64,000 nt of DNA from Lysobacteraceae bacterium (GTDB taxonomy: Bacteria > Bdellovibrionota > UBA1018 > JAGTJX01), in NCBI GenBank assembly GCA_023657465.1, contig JAGTJX010000001.1:235090-299089 (forward strand), read 5' to 3'. A model generated the notes under the pieces. It searched no databases, had not been told where the DNA came from, and was given only the letters and a program-made list of their open reading frames with translations. Numbering within the stretch: the stretch's first letter is position 1; each line of letters begins with the position of its first letter. Positions 52,191-60,580 of the stretch are shown here, piece by piece. The translations under genes were made by a program, and so were the position numbers.

Positions 52191-52573
52191 GCTTACCTAC
52201 TAACCTCAAATACACCAAAGATCACGAGTGGACGAAGACTGATGGAAAGATCGTCTCTATCGGAATCACTGATCATGCCCAAAGTGCATTAGGTGATATT
52301 GTTTTCCTAGAACTTCCTAAAGTAGGTAGAGAGCTTAAGGCAGGAGAAACCTTCGGTGTTGTTGAGAGCATCAAAGCTGTGAGTGATCTCTACTCTCCAG
52401 TAACTGGGAAAGTAGTAGAAATTCACCAGGCACTCGCAGATGAACCTGGTAAAATTAACTCCAATCCCTACGAATCCTCTTGGATGATCAAAGTTGAGAT
52501 CAAAAACCCGTCTGAAGTAGAAGCTCTCATGGATTCTAAACAATACTCTGAGTACGTTTCGAAACTGAGCTAG
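52187..52573 (+). CDS. gcvH: glycine cleavage system H protein
   Basis: GcvH is the lipoyl-bearing shuttle protein of the glycine cleavage system. At 128 residues it has the usual size, with KYTKDHEWTK at the N-terminus, GITDHAQSALGDIVFLELP and the lipoylation segment FGVVESIKAVSDLYSP, where the Lys is modified. gcvP, the decarboxylase, lies 8 kb away on the opposite strand. Confidence 0.97.
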   Translation: MSLPTNLKYTKDHEWTKTDGKIVSIGITDHAQSALGDIVFLELPKVGRELKAGETFGVVESIKAVSDLYSPVTGKVVEIHQALADEPGKINSNPYESSWMIKVEIKNPSEVEALMDSKQYSEYVSKLS

Positions 52574-52589
52574 GAAGTCACATAAACAG

Positions 52590-53549
52590 ATGCATGTTTT
52601 AGTCACAGGTGGATCAGGTTTTATTGGATCACACCTCATTTCTCGACTCAAAAAACAGAATCCAGAAACAAGAATTTCTGTAGTTGACCGTAATGAACCA
52701 GAGTCTCGTATAGCTGGTGTAGACTACGATATTTCTGATGTACTAGAATCCAGCAAGCTCAATGAGTGGATCAAAACCGCTGATTTTGTTTATCACTTGG
52801 CTGCATTAGTAAGTGTTGCCAAGAGCCAAGAATCACCTCTCGAGAGCCACAAAGACACTGTTGAAACTACAAAGCATATTCTCGATCTCTTAACTGAACT
52901 GAAATCCAAAACCAAAAAAGCACCCTCACTTATTTATTCAAGTACAGCCGCTATTTATGGGGACAGTGTTAAGACTGAATCAGATTATTCTTTGGAATCT
53001 TTTCAGCCTCATGACTTTTTATCAAATTACGCAAAACATAAATTCGAAGCTGAGGAGCTTTTAAGAGCTGTCCACAAATTTCACGCACTAAACTGCTGCG
53101 TTTTTAGGTTTTTTAATGTTTATGGGCCTGGTCAAGATCCTAAGTCTCCTTACTCAGGAGTGGTCTCCATCTACATTGACCGATTGAAGAACAATCTCCC
53201 TCTCAGCATTAATGGTGACGGAAAACAAACGAGGGACTTTATTTATGTGGATGACATTATCTCTGGACTGATGAGAATCATTGAAGTCGAGAGGACCTCC
53301 TCTGCTTGGAATGGAATGCCCATCAATCTGGGTTCAGGATCATCAATCAATATATTATTTCTAACCAAAACGTTGATTGATTTAACGAGTTCTAAAGTCA
53401 GTCCACATTTCGCTCCGGCTAGAGATGGAGACGTGAGGCACTCTCGCGCTGAGACCAAGCGCGCTCGAGAGCTTCTGTCTTTTAGATCCACTATTGATTT
53501 GAAAACTGGACTTAGATTACTGCTAAAACACCAAGCACAACAGAAATGA
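52590..53549 (+). CDS. NAD-dependent epimerase/dehydratase (UDP-sugar epimerase-like)
   Basis: A 319-residue extended short-chain dehydrogenase. The NAD loop is GGSGFIGSHLISRL, the Ser/Thr of catalysis lies in SSTAAIYGDS and the YxxxK motif is YAKHK. NVYGPGQDPKSPYSGV and DGKQTRDFIYVDDI are typical of UDP-glucose/GlcNAc 4-epimerase relatives. It likely makes a nucleotide sugar for surface polysaccharide. It starts 16 nt after gcvH but has no metabolic link to it. Its end overlaps a convergent small gene by 38 bp. Confidence 0.88.
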   Translation: MHVLVTGGSGFIGSHLISRLKKQNPETRISVVDRNEPESRIAGVDYDISDVLESSKLNEWIKTADFVYHLAALVSVAKSQESPLESHKDTVETTKHILDLLTELKSKTKKAPSLIYSSTAAIYGDSVKTESDYSLESFQPHDFLSNYAKHKFEAEELLRAVHKFHALNCCVFRFFNVYGPGQDPKSPYSGVVSIYIDRLKNNLPLSINGDGKQTRDFIYVDDIISGLMRIIEVERTSSAWNGMPINLGSGSSINILFLTKTLIDLTSSKVSPHFAPARDGDVRHSRAETKRARELLSFRSTIDLKTGLRLLLKHQAQQK

Positions 53550-53703
53550 CTGCGAAGATAATGTGATACGGTGGCAAACCGTTCTTGCTAAACATCAAGA
53601 CATGCTGAATATTCATTGCAGATGAAAGCAGAAAACCAACAGAAAGAATCGCGAGCACCGTCTTCTTATTGTTTTTTGAAAGTTGTGTACGAATTCCTTT
53701 CAT
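53512..53703 (-). CDS. small membrane protein
   Basis: A 63-residue protein with two hydrophobic segments (KTVLAILSVGFLLSSAMNI and IIFAVISVVLGVLAVI) separated by a short polar loop. The N-terminus is basic. Its ATG overlaps the stop codon of the decayed ubiB frame (ATGA), so it was originally co-translated with it. Its last 38 bp overlap the epimerase gene in the opposite direction. Function is unknown. Confidence 0.55.
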   Translation of the reverse strand: MKGIRTQLSKNNKKTVLAILSVGFLLSSAMNIQHVLMFSKNGLPPYHIIFAVISVVLGVLAVI

Positions 53704-55187
53704 TTCTGGAACCTTGATTTCAAAAGCCGAAGTCGTCGCTGTTGGAACTTCTTAAACATCCACTTCAGCTGTCTAGGTAGTGTTTGAGCTAGTGAAACGA
53801 GATCTCTTCCTACCCAGACCCACTCCTTCTTGATTCGATCGAGAGAGTATTGACTCTTGATGATGTCACCCATTGCTTCTTGACCACATCGCTATGAAGT
53901 CGAACTCTGGATCAAGTGATCCTTCCCATCCCTTCCATGGTAACAATTGCTTTGAACACCAACATCCAGTCTCCTGGTATTGAAATATTATATTTAGTCG
54001 CAATACGAGTAGCTTCGATGAGGACGCGGCCTGTATTGACTTCATCAATCGACATTCCTAGATAAGGAGAAAGTGTATTTCTCACATCTCTTTGGGAATG
54101 CATCGAAATCCACAGAAGCTTGTAACACTTCCCATTTCAGCATAGAGTTAACAGAGTGCTTCATAATCTTCCGTGATGAGAGCCATGACCATGTTAGCCA
54201 GTTGATCTCGAGCCTTCATTGAGAGTCGACCAACTATTCCAAAGTCGATTACTCCCAATTTATTTCCGGGAAGTATGAAGAGATTTCCACCATGAAGATC
54301 TCCATGGAAAAGCCCATCAATCATTACTGATTTAAGAAACGCACGAGCACCGAGCTTTACAATTTCTTTTTTATCGATATCACTATTAGCTAGAGCAATA
54401 AAATCATTGACTCGAATTCCTTCTAGTTTCTCAAGCGTGAGAACCTTCGTGGTCGTGAGTTCCTTATATACTCTTGGAATAACAACATCTTCAAACTTTG
54501 CTAAATTTTCAGAAATCTTCTTCATGTTATTGGCTTCTATTTTGTAATCAAGCTCAAATACAAGAGTTCTGAAAAACTCATCTACTATGACTGAGGGATT
54601 AAAAATTCTGATTTCTGGAACGTATCGCTCTAGTGCCTTTGCAATGAACGCAAGAAGTGAAATATCGTTTTGAATAATTTTTTCGATCTCAGGTCGTTGA
54701 ATTTTAACTACCACTCGTTCACCAGTAATCAATGTCGCCTCATGTACTTGTCCAATACTTGCAGAAGCGAGTGGTGTCACTGACATGGTAGAGAAGCGAT
54801 TTTCAATTGGACCACCGAGTTCTTGTTCTAAAACTCGCTTAATCTGATCAAAAGAAACAGGTTGTACTTCGTCTTGAAGTTTCTTGAACTCATCGACGAA
54901 TGCTTCGGGAATAATATCTGAACGAGTGGAGAGAAGTTGACCGAGTTTAACAAACGTTGGTCCACAGCTCTTCAAACGCGTGGTCTCAGTCTCCCTGCTG
55001 GAGATTGTCCCGAAATTTCCTTAGTTGAAGTCATGAAACGGTTTGGAAGGAATACGCCCATCTTAGATCTATTGATGAGGTCTGCAAATCCATACTTACT
55101 GAAGACTGTGAGTACTTGTCTCAGTCTTTGTGCATTCTTAACTGCTTGACCTAGCTGCCTTGTGGCCTTAATCCACTGAAGAGCCAT
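53700..55187 (-). pseudogene. UbiB/ABC1-family kinase-like gene, heavily decayed
   Basis: Pieces of an ABC1/UbiB-like protein run through all three frames: MALQWIKATRQLGQAVKNA at 55187, SCGPTFVKLGQLLSTRSD, ASASIGQVHEA, VVVKIQRPEI, DGLFHGDLHGGNLF and GVIDFGIVGRLS, then LDPEFDF and GDIIKSQYSLDRIK near the end. At least five lesions are visible: a one-base loss in the GGG at 54993-54995, a TAA at 54148-54150 probably replacing a Gln codon, and frame changes near 54100, 53920 and 53885. The ATP-binding core is still readable. UbiB-like proteins act in quinone biosynthesis or lipid homeostasis. Neighbouring genes are intact, so the decay looks real. Confidence 0.9.
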
Positions 55188-55188
55188 T

Positions 55189-57258
55189 TTACTTATGTCC
55201 CTTCTTCTTCGTTTCCGACGCAAGAGAAAGCATGACTTGTCTTCTGTCGAGGTCCGCTCTCACGACTTGAACTTGTACTGTATCTCCTACTTTGAAGGTT
55301 CTTTTCTTTTTCTTACCGTAGAAAACCATTCTCTCTTCATTATATTCATACCAGTCATCATCCATCGTTTCTTTGTCGATGAATCCCTCAACAAAAGGAT
55401 CGATGATTTGAATGAATAATCCCTTAGGTGACATGCCGTTCACTTTTCCAGCGAACACCTGCCCGAGATATTTCTTCATGATTCTGACTTGCTTCACACG
55501 CTTAAGTTCGCGCTCTGCCTCAGCTGCAAGACGCTCTCTCAGTGAGCTGTGCTCGCAGATAGCTTTGAGTTTCTTTTCAGTCTTCTCTTTTTCATCGTGT
55601 TTAAAAGTCTTTCTTAGTACTCCGCGAATCAACCTGTGCACAACAAGATCTGGATATCTGCGAATGGGACTAGTGAAATGGGTGTAGCCGTCAGACGCAA
55701 GACCGAAATGCCCTAGATGATTCTCGCTATAAACCGCCTGCTTCATTGATCTAAGAAGTGAAGAATTCAGCAACTCCTGCGCAGGGTGTCCTTCAAGAGT
55801 CTTTAAGATCTCTGAAAGCATTTCGGGACGTACTTCACCTTTTTTAAAATTTATCTTCACTCCGAAGGTCTTGGCAAGTTCCTTAAATCTAAATAGAGAC
55901 TGCTCTGATGGCTCTTCGTGGATTCTATAGATGAACGCCTGATCACGTTCGAGCATCCACTCGGTAACTGATTCGTTTGCTGAAATCATGAACTCTTCAA
56001 TGAGTCTATGAGGATCGAGACGCTCGCGTCTTTGAATTTCTGTTGGTTCGCTCTGCGCGTCTACTAAGATTTCAAATTCTGGCAGTTCGAAGTCAAGAGA
56101 CCCACGATCACTACGTGCTTTTCTTAATTTTTTATAGAGTTCGAAGTGATCGAAGAATTCCCAAGATTCATCTTTTTCATTCGCTTTACGCTCAACTTCG
56201 ATCTCGTTATAGGTCGCACGTCTATGCGATTGAATAATCGCTTCGAGTACTTCAACTTTTTCTTTTTTACCTTCTTTTGAGAAAAAAATTTTAGAAACCA
56301 TTGCAAGCCTTGGTTCGCCTGGCCTAAGACTACAAAGATTTTCAGAGAGCGCTTTTGGAAGCATGTGAAATGCACGCTCTGGGAAGTAAACGCTCGTTCC
56401 TTTTTCCTTAGCTTCTTTATCTAGAGAGGAATCTTCTGTTACATAGTGGCTGACATCTGCAACAGCGACCCAAAGAGTGTAGCCTTGTTTTGTTTTCTCT
56501 ACGAATACAGCGTCATCGAAGTCTCTTGCCAATTCACCATCGATAGTAATGAAAGGAATTTTTCTTAAATCTTCTCTTCCACGCTCATCTTTACCTGGAA
56601 CATAAAGCCTGTGCTCTTCCGCTTCTCGAACGGACGCAGGTGAATATCCTTCTTTTAATCCAAACTCACCCGCAACCATTCTGATATCTTCTGAAGCAGG
56701 AATATTCTCTCCGAATATCTCTTCAATCTCCGCTGTAGCAGGAAAGCGACCTGTCTCATGATATTGAATCTTCGCGCGGATATAATGCCCTTCTTCAACG
56801 GATCCTTTGTATGAAGGCACATAAAACTCTTCTTTAGATTTTTTGCTTTCGTAAACAAAGCGACCCGATTTTCTGTCGCTGCTTCTATTTGGGTAGAATC
56901 TTCCTACAAGCTCAGACAGTCTGTGCTCTAAAACCTCTAATTCAAGAATCTCTCCACGCTTGTTAGCAGCAACTTCTACTCGGTCACCATGAAATAGTTT
57001 TTCGCCATAACGCCTTGGAACAAGAATATCCTCAAATCCAGCGTCATCAAAAACCAAGAATGCAGATCCTCTTTTGTTTTTGTCGATTGTACCCACAAGT
57101 CTTAAATCCGCTTCTGGATGATTCTTGGTAGTAACAACTACCTCTGGAGCTCTCTCTGTAGATTTTTTGGGCGGAGGAGGGAGATCGTCTCTTCTCGGAC
57201 GCGCTTGATGCACTTTGCCACTTCGATCTTTGAAGGAAAACCCATCACCTTTGGACAT
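55189..57258 (-). CDS. rnr: ribonuclease R
   Basis: RNase R is a 3'-5' exoribonuclease that can unwind structured RNA. The 689-residue protein has a cold-shock-type OB region (DILVPRRYGEKLFHGDRVEV), the catalytic RNB domain with TIDGELARDFDDAVFVE (metal Asp residues), HYVTEDSSLDKEAKEKGTS, and SPIRRYPDLVVHR, and a C-terminal S1 domain (GKVNGMSPKGLFIQI). It lacks the N-terminal helix-turn-helix of the E. coli enzyme (813 residues). The decayed ubiB frame starts 1 nt after its stop. Confidence 0.95.
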   Translation of the reverse strand: MSKGDGFSFKDRSGKVHQARPRRDDLPPPPKKSTERAPEVVVTTKNHPEADLRLVGTIDKNKRGSAFLVFDDAGFEDILVPRRYGEKLFHGDRVEVAANKRGEILELEVLEHRLSELVGRFYPNRSSDRKSGRFVYESKKSKEEFYVPSYKGSVEEGHYIRAKIQYHETGRFPATAEIEEIFGENIPASEDIRMVAGEFGLKEGYSPASVREAEEHRLYVPGKDERGREDLRKIPFITIDGELARDFDDAVFVEKTKQGYTLWVAVADVSHYVTEDSSLDKEAKEKGTSVYFPERAFHMLPKALSENLCSLRPGEPRLAMVSKIFFSKEGKKEKVEVLEAIIQSHRRATYNEIEVERKANEKDESWEFFDHFELYKKLRKARSDRGSLDFELPEFEILVDAQSEPTEIQRRERLDPHRLIEEFMISANESVTEWMLERDQAFIYRIHEEPSEQSLFRFKELAKTFGVKINFKKGEVRPEMLSEILKTLEGHPAQELLNSSLLRSMKQAVYSENHLGHFGLASDGYTHFTSPIRRYPDLVVHRLIRGVLRKTFKHDEKEKTEKKLKAICEHSSLRERLAAEAERELKRVKQVRIMKKYLGQVFAGKVNGMSPKGLFIQIIDPFVEGFIDKETMDDDWYEYNEERMVFYGKKKKRTFKVGDTVQVQVVRADLDRRQVMLSLASETKKKGHK

Positions 57259-57261
57259 GAC

Positions 57262-57289
57262 TTGACATACAGTATCGCAGTGCTACAAA
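57262..57289 (+). promoter_or_regulatory. sigma-70 promoter of tRNA-Leu
   Basis: TTGACA (57262-57267) is followed after 16 nt by TACAAA (57284-57289). This puts transcription near 57296, about 10 nt ahead of the mature tRNA end. The -35 hexamer is a perfect consensus. Confidence 0.75.
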
Positions 57290-57306
57290 AATGGAAAGCT
57301 TCATCA

Positions 57307-57389
57307 GGGCTCGTGGTGGAATTGGTAGACACGCACGGTTCAGGGTCGTGTGCGAAAGCATGAGAGTTCGAGTCTCTCCGAGCCCACCA
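57307..57389 (+). tRNA. tRNA-Leu (anticodon CAG)
   Basis: The acceptor GGGCTCG pairs with CGAGCCC, followed by discriminator A and encoded CCA. The D-arm region is GTGGAATTGGTAGAC as in leucine tRNAs, and the anticodon stem CACGG/TCGTG encloses TTCAGGG with anticodon CAG. A variable arm of class II type and the T arm GAGAGTTCGAGTCTCTC are present. Length is 83 nt. Confidence 0.95.
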
Positions 57390-57405
57390 TTTTGATCCAA
57401 ATGGA

Positions 57406-58875
57406 CTAATCTATTTTTACCCTTTTTATTTTTTCAACTTCTGCCAAATATTTCTTGGTCGCTTCTGGAAGCTCTTTCCACATTTTTACAGCAAAGTATA
57501 ACCCCAAAACAGTAAATGGCATTAAAAAGCTTGGCCAATAATACCAAGTGTCTTTTGTGATGATTGCTCCTAATACAAATTCTTGAAGAGCTGACCCAAG
57601 CTTTGAAAAGCCGTCTGCTACTCCAGTTGCGGTTGCAGCTCCTTTTCTACCGCCAAAGTCAGCGGTTGCCGTACCTGACATAATAGAATGAACACCGATA
57701 ACAGCCATCATCATTACAAGTACTGCGCCGCCCACAACATAAGAGTACCCGTAGACCATCGTCATCATAAAACCCGTAGCAAAAAACATTAAAACTAATG
57801 CGATTGCCGCAACTGGAGCCCTTCTTGAGTGAAAAATTTTATCAGATGCCCAACCTGCAAAAAAAGAACCAACAATACCTAAAACCGCCGCCCATAAACC
57901 CCAGTGTTCCATCATTGAGGGAACACCAAGACCAGTTTCTTTGGCAAAAAGCCTATACCATTTCATAACACCGTCTCGGAGTACTCCTGAAGTAAACTCA
58001 ACAATTCCGATCATAAGAAGCACACGGTTTGTCATGACCATTCGAATTACTTTCCACCAGCTACCAAGATCAACTTGATTTGAGTGAGAAGCGTCGTGTG
58101 TTTCAAACTTATTAAAGCCTGCCTCATCGGGGGAGTCTTTAATAAATATTATATTCAAAATTGACATGAAAATCAGAATCCATGAAGGTATAAAAAACTG
58201 CAGCCAGAAAGCTGAAACATCGTTTTTTTCTATAAGAAAAAGACTGTGCATCAAAACCCCAAAAGAGTCTGCTTGATCAAAATATTTTACGTTAACCGCT
58301 CGCGATATTGCCTCCGACCAGTCAAAAGCAAAATAGACTCCGAGCGATATTACGGTACCGAATATAGCCCCAAAAATGCCCCGCTCTCTTACGTGAAACC
58401 AATATGATTTTATTTTGATAGTTGATATCGCTCCGAAACTTTGAAAAAACATATTGCCAGAATAAAGAATTGATAAAGTCCAAATAAGATTCACTGAAAG
58501 TCTGCCATGCAAATGTAGGTACAAAACCCAACCCATGAGAGTGTTAAATATTGCAGCACCCATGCCACCAAGAATAATTCCTTTTTTACCTCCCAAACGG
58601 TCAACGAGCGGGCCGGAAGCAAAAAGGGATATCGCATAAACGAAAAAACCCCAGCCTGATATTTGGCTTTTTTCAGCCTTAGTAATCACTTCTGCTGTGG
58701 CCAGTGTATCTAGATTGTATCTGGCTAAGTAAATAAAGGCATAAGTTATGGCGAGTGGAAACCAACTTTTAAACCTAGTCCACATAAACTTTTTAGTATG
58801 CTTAAGGGGGTTTCGAAAAAAATAAACTCCAATTATATAAGAAAGAATACTTAAAACCACAATTACTTGGGTCAA
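57406..58875 (-). CDS. organophosphate:phosphate antiporter-type MFS transporter
   Basis: A 489-residue transporter with about twelve membrane segments. The OPA pattern (GlpT/UhpT) is seen in ITYAFIYLARYNLDTLA, GWGFFVYAISLFASGPLVDR, LGGKKGIILGG and the second-half FAGWASDKIFHSRRAPVA. Such carriers exchange sugar phosphates or glycerol phosphate for phosphate. The N-terminus has one extra hydrophobic segment before the family start. It begins one base after the stop of the upstream exported-protein gene, so the pair is probably one operon. The substrate is not predictable. Confidence 0.85.
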   Translation of the reverse strand: MTQVIVVLSILSYIIGVYFFRNPLKHTKKFMWTRFKSWFPLAITYAFIYLARYNLDTLATAEVITKAEKSQISGWGFFVYAISLFASGPLVDRLGGKKGIILGGMGAAIFNTLMGWVLYLHLHGRLSVNLIWTLSILYSGNMFFQSFGAISTIKIKSYWFHVRERGIFGAIFGTVISLGVYFAFDWSEAISRAVNVKYFDQADSFGVLMHSLFLIEKNDVSAFWLQFFIPSWILIFMSILNIIFIKDSPDEAGFNKFETHDASHSNQVDLGSWWKVIRMVMTNRVLLMIGIVEFTSGVLRDGVMKWYRLFAKETGLGVPSMMEHWGLWAAVLGIVGSFFAGWASDKIFHSRRAPVAAIALVLMFFATGFMMTMVYGYSYVVGGAVLVMMMAVIGVHSIMSGTATADFGGRKGAATATGVADGFSKLGSALQEFVLGAIITKDTWYYWPSFLMPFTVLGLYFAVKMWKELPEATKKYLAEVEKIKRVKID

Positions 58876-58876
58876 A

Positions 58877-60541
58877 CTATTCCTTTCTAGGCAGGTCTAA
58901 CCATGCATCGCCAACAACAGGCAAAAATGGTATAATTTCCTTGTTAACTTCATTTTGGCCATCTTGTATTTGTTTTGCGCATTTGTTTTTACTAAAAATT
59001 CCAGAGGCAAACGTATTTCTAAAGTATAAAATAAGTTCGTTTTTTTGACCAGCTGACCACTTGGCTATCTTTTTAATGTTTTCAAAAATCACTTTATGAG
59101 GTTGTTTAAGAAAGCGAATATTTTCATCTTTAAACTTTTCCCATCTTTCTCTTAGTACGTCTTTGTGCTTAAAGTTTACTTTTTCTGCATATTTAACAAT
59201 CAATCCCTGCGTCCAAAAATATGAGGAGTAAAACAGCATGCTACCAATAGGAATTTCCATTACATCGAGGTTCATCAGATCAATCATCTTTAAAGTTCTC
59301 GGAGCTTGATCAATAACATTTCTTTCAAGCTGAGTTCTTTTAACATCTACTCCTGCAATATTGACTTGACCGCGACTCACTCCCATCTCATCTCTAATAT
59401 CGTTAACCATTTTCCATCTGTCTTTTACTGAATTGTTAACAACCGTATTACTAATCATTCTTAGGTTGTTTAGCCACCCACCTGAAGTCGCTAGCGATAG
59501 ACTGTGAACTCCGTGGTTTAGAATCTGAAGTGTGTATGCGAACGAGGCCGAACTGATAAGAATTCTTCTGACTAATGCGTTTCTTCTGCTCTTGGGGTTG
59601 AGCGGATCCTTGGGGGCTGTAATATTATTATAAAATGAACCCCATAATCCAAACACCGTTCCGAATCCTGCTGTTAAGAATGTAGTAGTGTGATCCCAAA
59701 CCTGACTATTTCCCAAAAAATAATTTGCTGCAGATATGCCTTCTGTTGTGCTCACTTGAAAAAACACTGACATGACAGTTGTAATTAGCGCTCCTTTATC
59801 AGGGGCAACATAATTCGCTCTCCACCATGTTTTAATTTTTTGAGCTGAAGACTTGGGAACCGGATAATATTTATATTTAAGTTCTGATGGCTCTGATCCT
59901 TCTTCAATGCTTGCATAGTGCTCGGACAGGAGAACAACGGGATTATCTCTTAGTCCTAATCTTGAGATATATTGCTTAAGGTGATCTGAATCAAACTCTA
60001 CTTCATTTTCTAAAATTAAAAAAACAATTTTTGATTTGCTGTGTGTGATCTTAAAGACTATTTTTCCATCTATCGTCGTTGGCTTGGCCTTACCTAACTC
60101 TGGGATTATCACTTCAAACTCTTCTAAACGCTCACCTTTTAGCGTTCTATTGTAGAATAATTTTTCACCAATTTTGCACTTGTCTTCAATGGAATTAAAA
60201 TCTAGATTTTTAAATTCTGAATATTTAAGTTTAGTAAGACGTGCGTCTTTCTTATTTCGTTCAAAGAAGTTTCCTTCTGGCATATTCAATGCCTCTTGGA
60301 TTTCTTTTATTCTTGCATCCCCTAAAGCAAGAACAGTTAGTTTGTTTTTTTCATGAAGCGCTTCCTCTAGGTCTAAAACATCCTTAAGAAGTTCTGCTTG
60401 CTTCTTAGAAAAATATTCAGCCGCAAATTGAGTTTGCTTGGGGCTCAGCGGTTGATCTTCAAAATGCTGAACTCCTGTATCCTGGGCTTGTGCCAGACTT
60501 ATAAATACAAGGGTTGCTAATAGGTTCATTGCCAAACGCAT
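58877..60541 (-). CDS. large exported/membrane protein, unknown
   Basis: A 554-residue protein with a signal peptide (LLATLVFISLAQAQ). The first 230 residues are helical and charged with a central beta part (IVFLILENEVEFDS). Several hydrophobic stretches follow (ALITTVMSVFFQVSTTEG, FLTAGFGTVFGLWGSFY, ILISSASFAYTLQILNHG and IPIGSMLFYSSYFWTQGL), so the middle may cross a membrane. Two Cys (in DKCKIGE and KNKCAKQ) could pair. The family is not recognised. It sits directly ahead of the OPA transporter gene and may work with it. Confidence 0.7.
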   Translation of the reverse strand: MRLAMNLLATLVFISLAQAQDTGVQHFEDQPLSPKQTQFAAEYFSKKQAELLKDVLDLEEALHEKNKLTVLALGDARIKEIQEALNMPEGNFFERNKKDARLTKLKYSEFKNLDFNSIEDKCKIGEKLFYNRTLKGERLEEFEVIIPELGKAKPTTIDGKIVFKITHSKSKIVFLILENEVEFDSDHLKQYISRLGLRDNPVVLLSEHYASIEEGSEPSELKYKYYPVPKSSAQKIKTWWRANYVAPDKGALITTVMSVFFQVSTTEGISAANYFLGNSQVWDHTTTFLTAGFGTVFGLWGSFYNNITAPKDPLNPKSRRNALVRRILISSASFAYTLQILNHGVHSLSLATSGGWLNNLRMISNTVVNNSVKDRWKMVNDIRDEMGVSRGQVNIAGVDVKRTQLERNVIDQAPRTLKMIDLMNLDVMEIPIGSMLFYSSYFWTQGLIVKYAEKVNFKHKDVLRERWEKFKDENIRFLKQPHKVIFENIKKIAKWSAGQKNELILYFRNTFASGIFSKNKCAKQIQDGQNEVNKEIIPFLPVVGDAWLDLPRKE

Positions 60542-60580
60542 CTACAAACTCATCGGCAAAAAAACGATTAGATTTAAGCT

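Noticed and set aside
55412-55687. Plus-strand frames inside rnr
   Set aside because: They are in shadow frames of a well-conserved enzyme and lack starts or recognisable domains.
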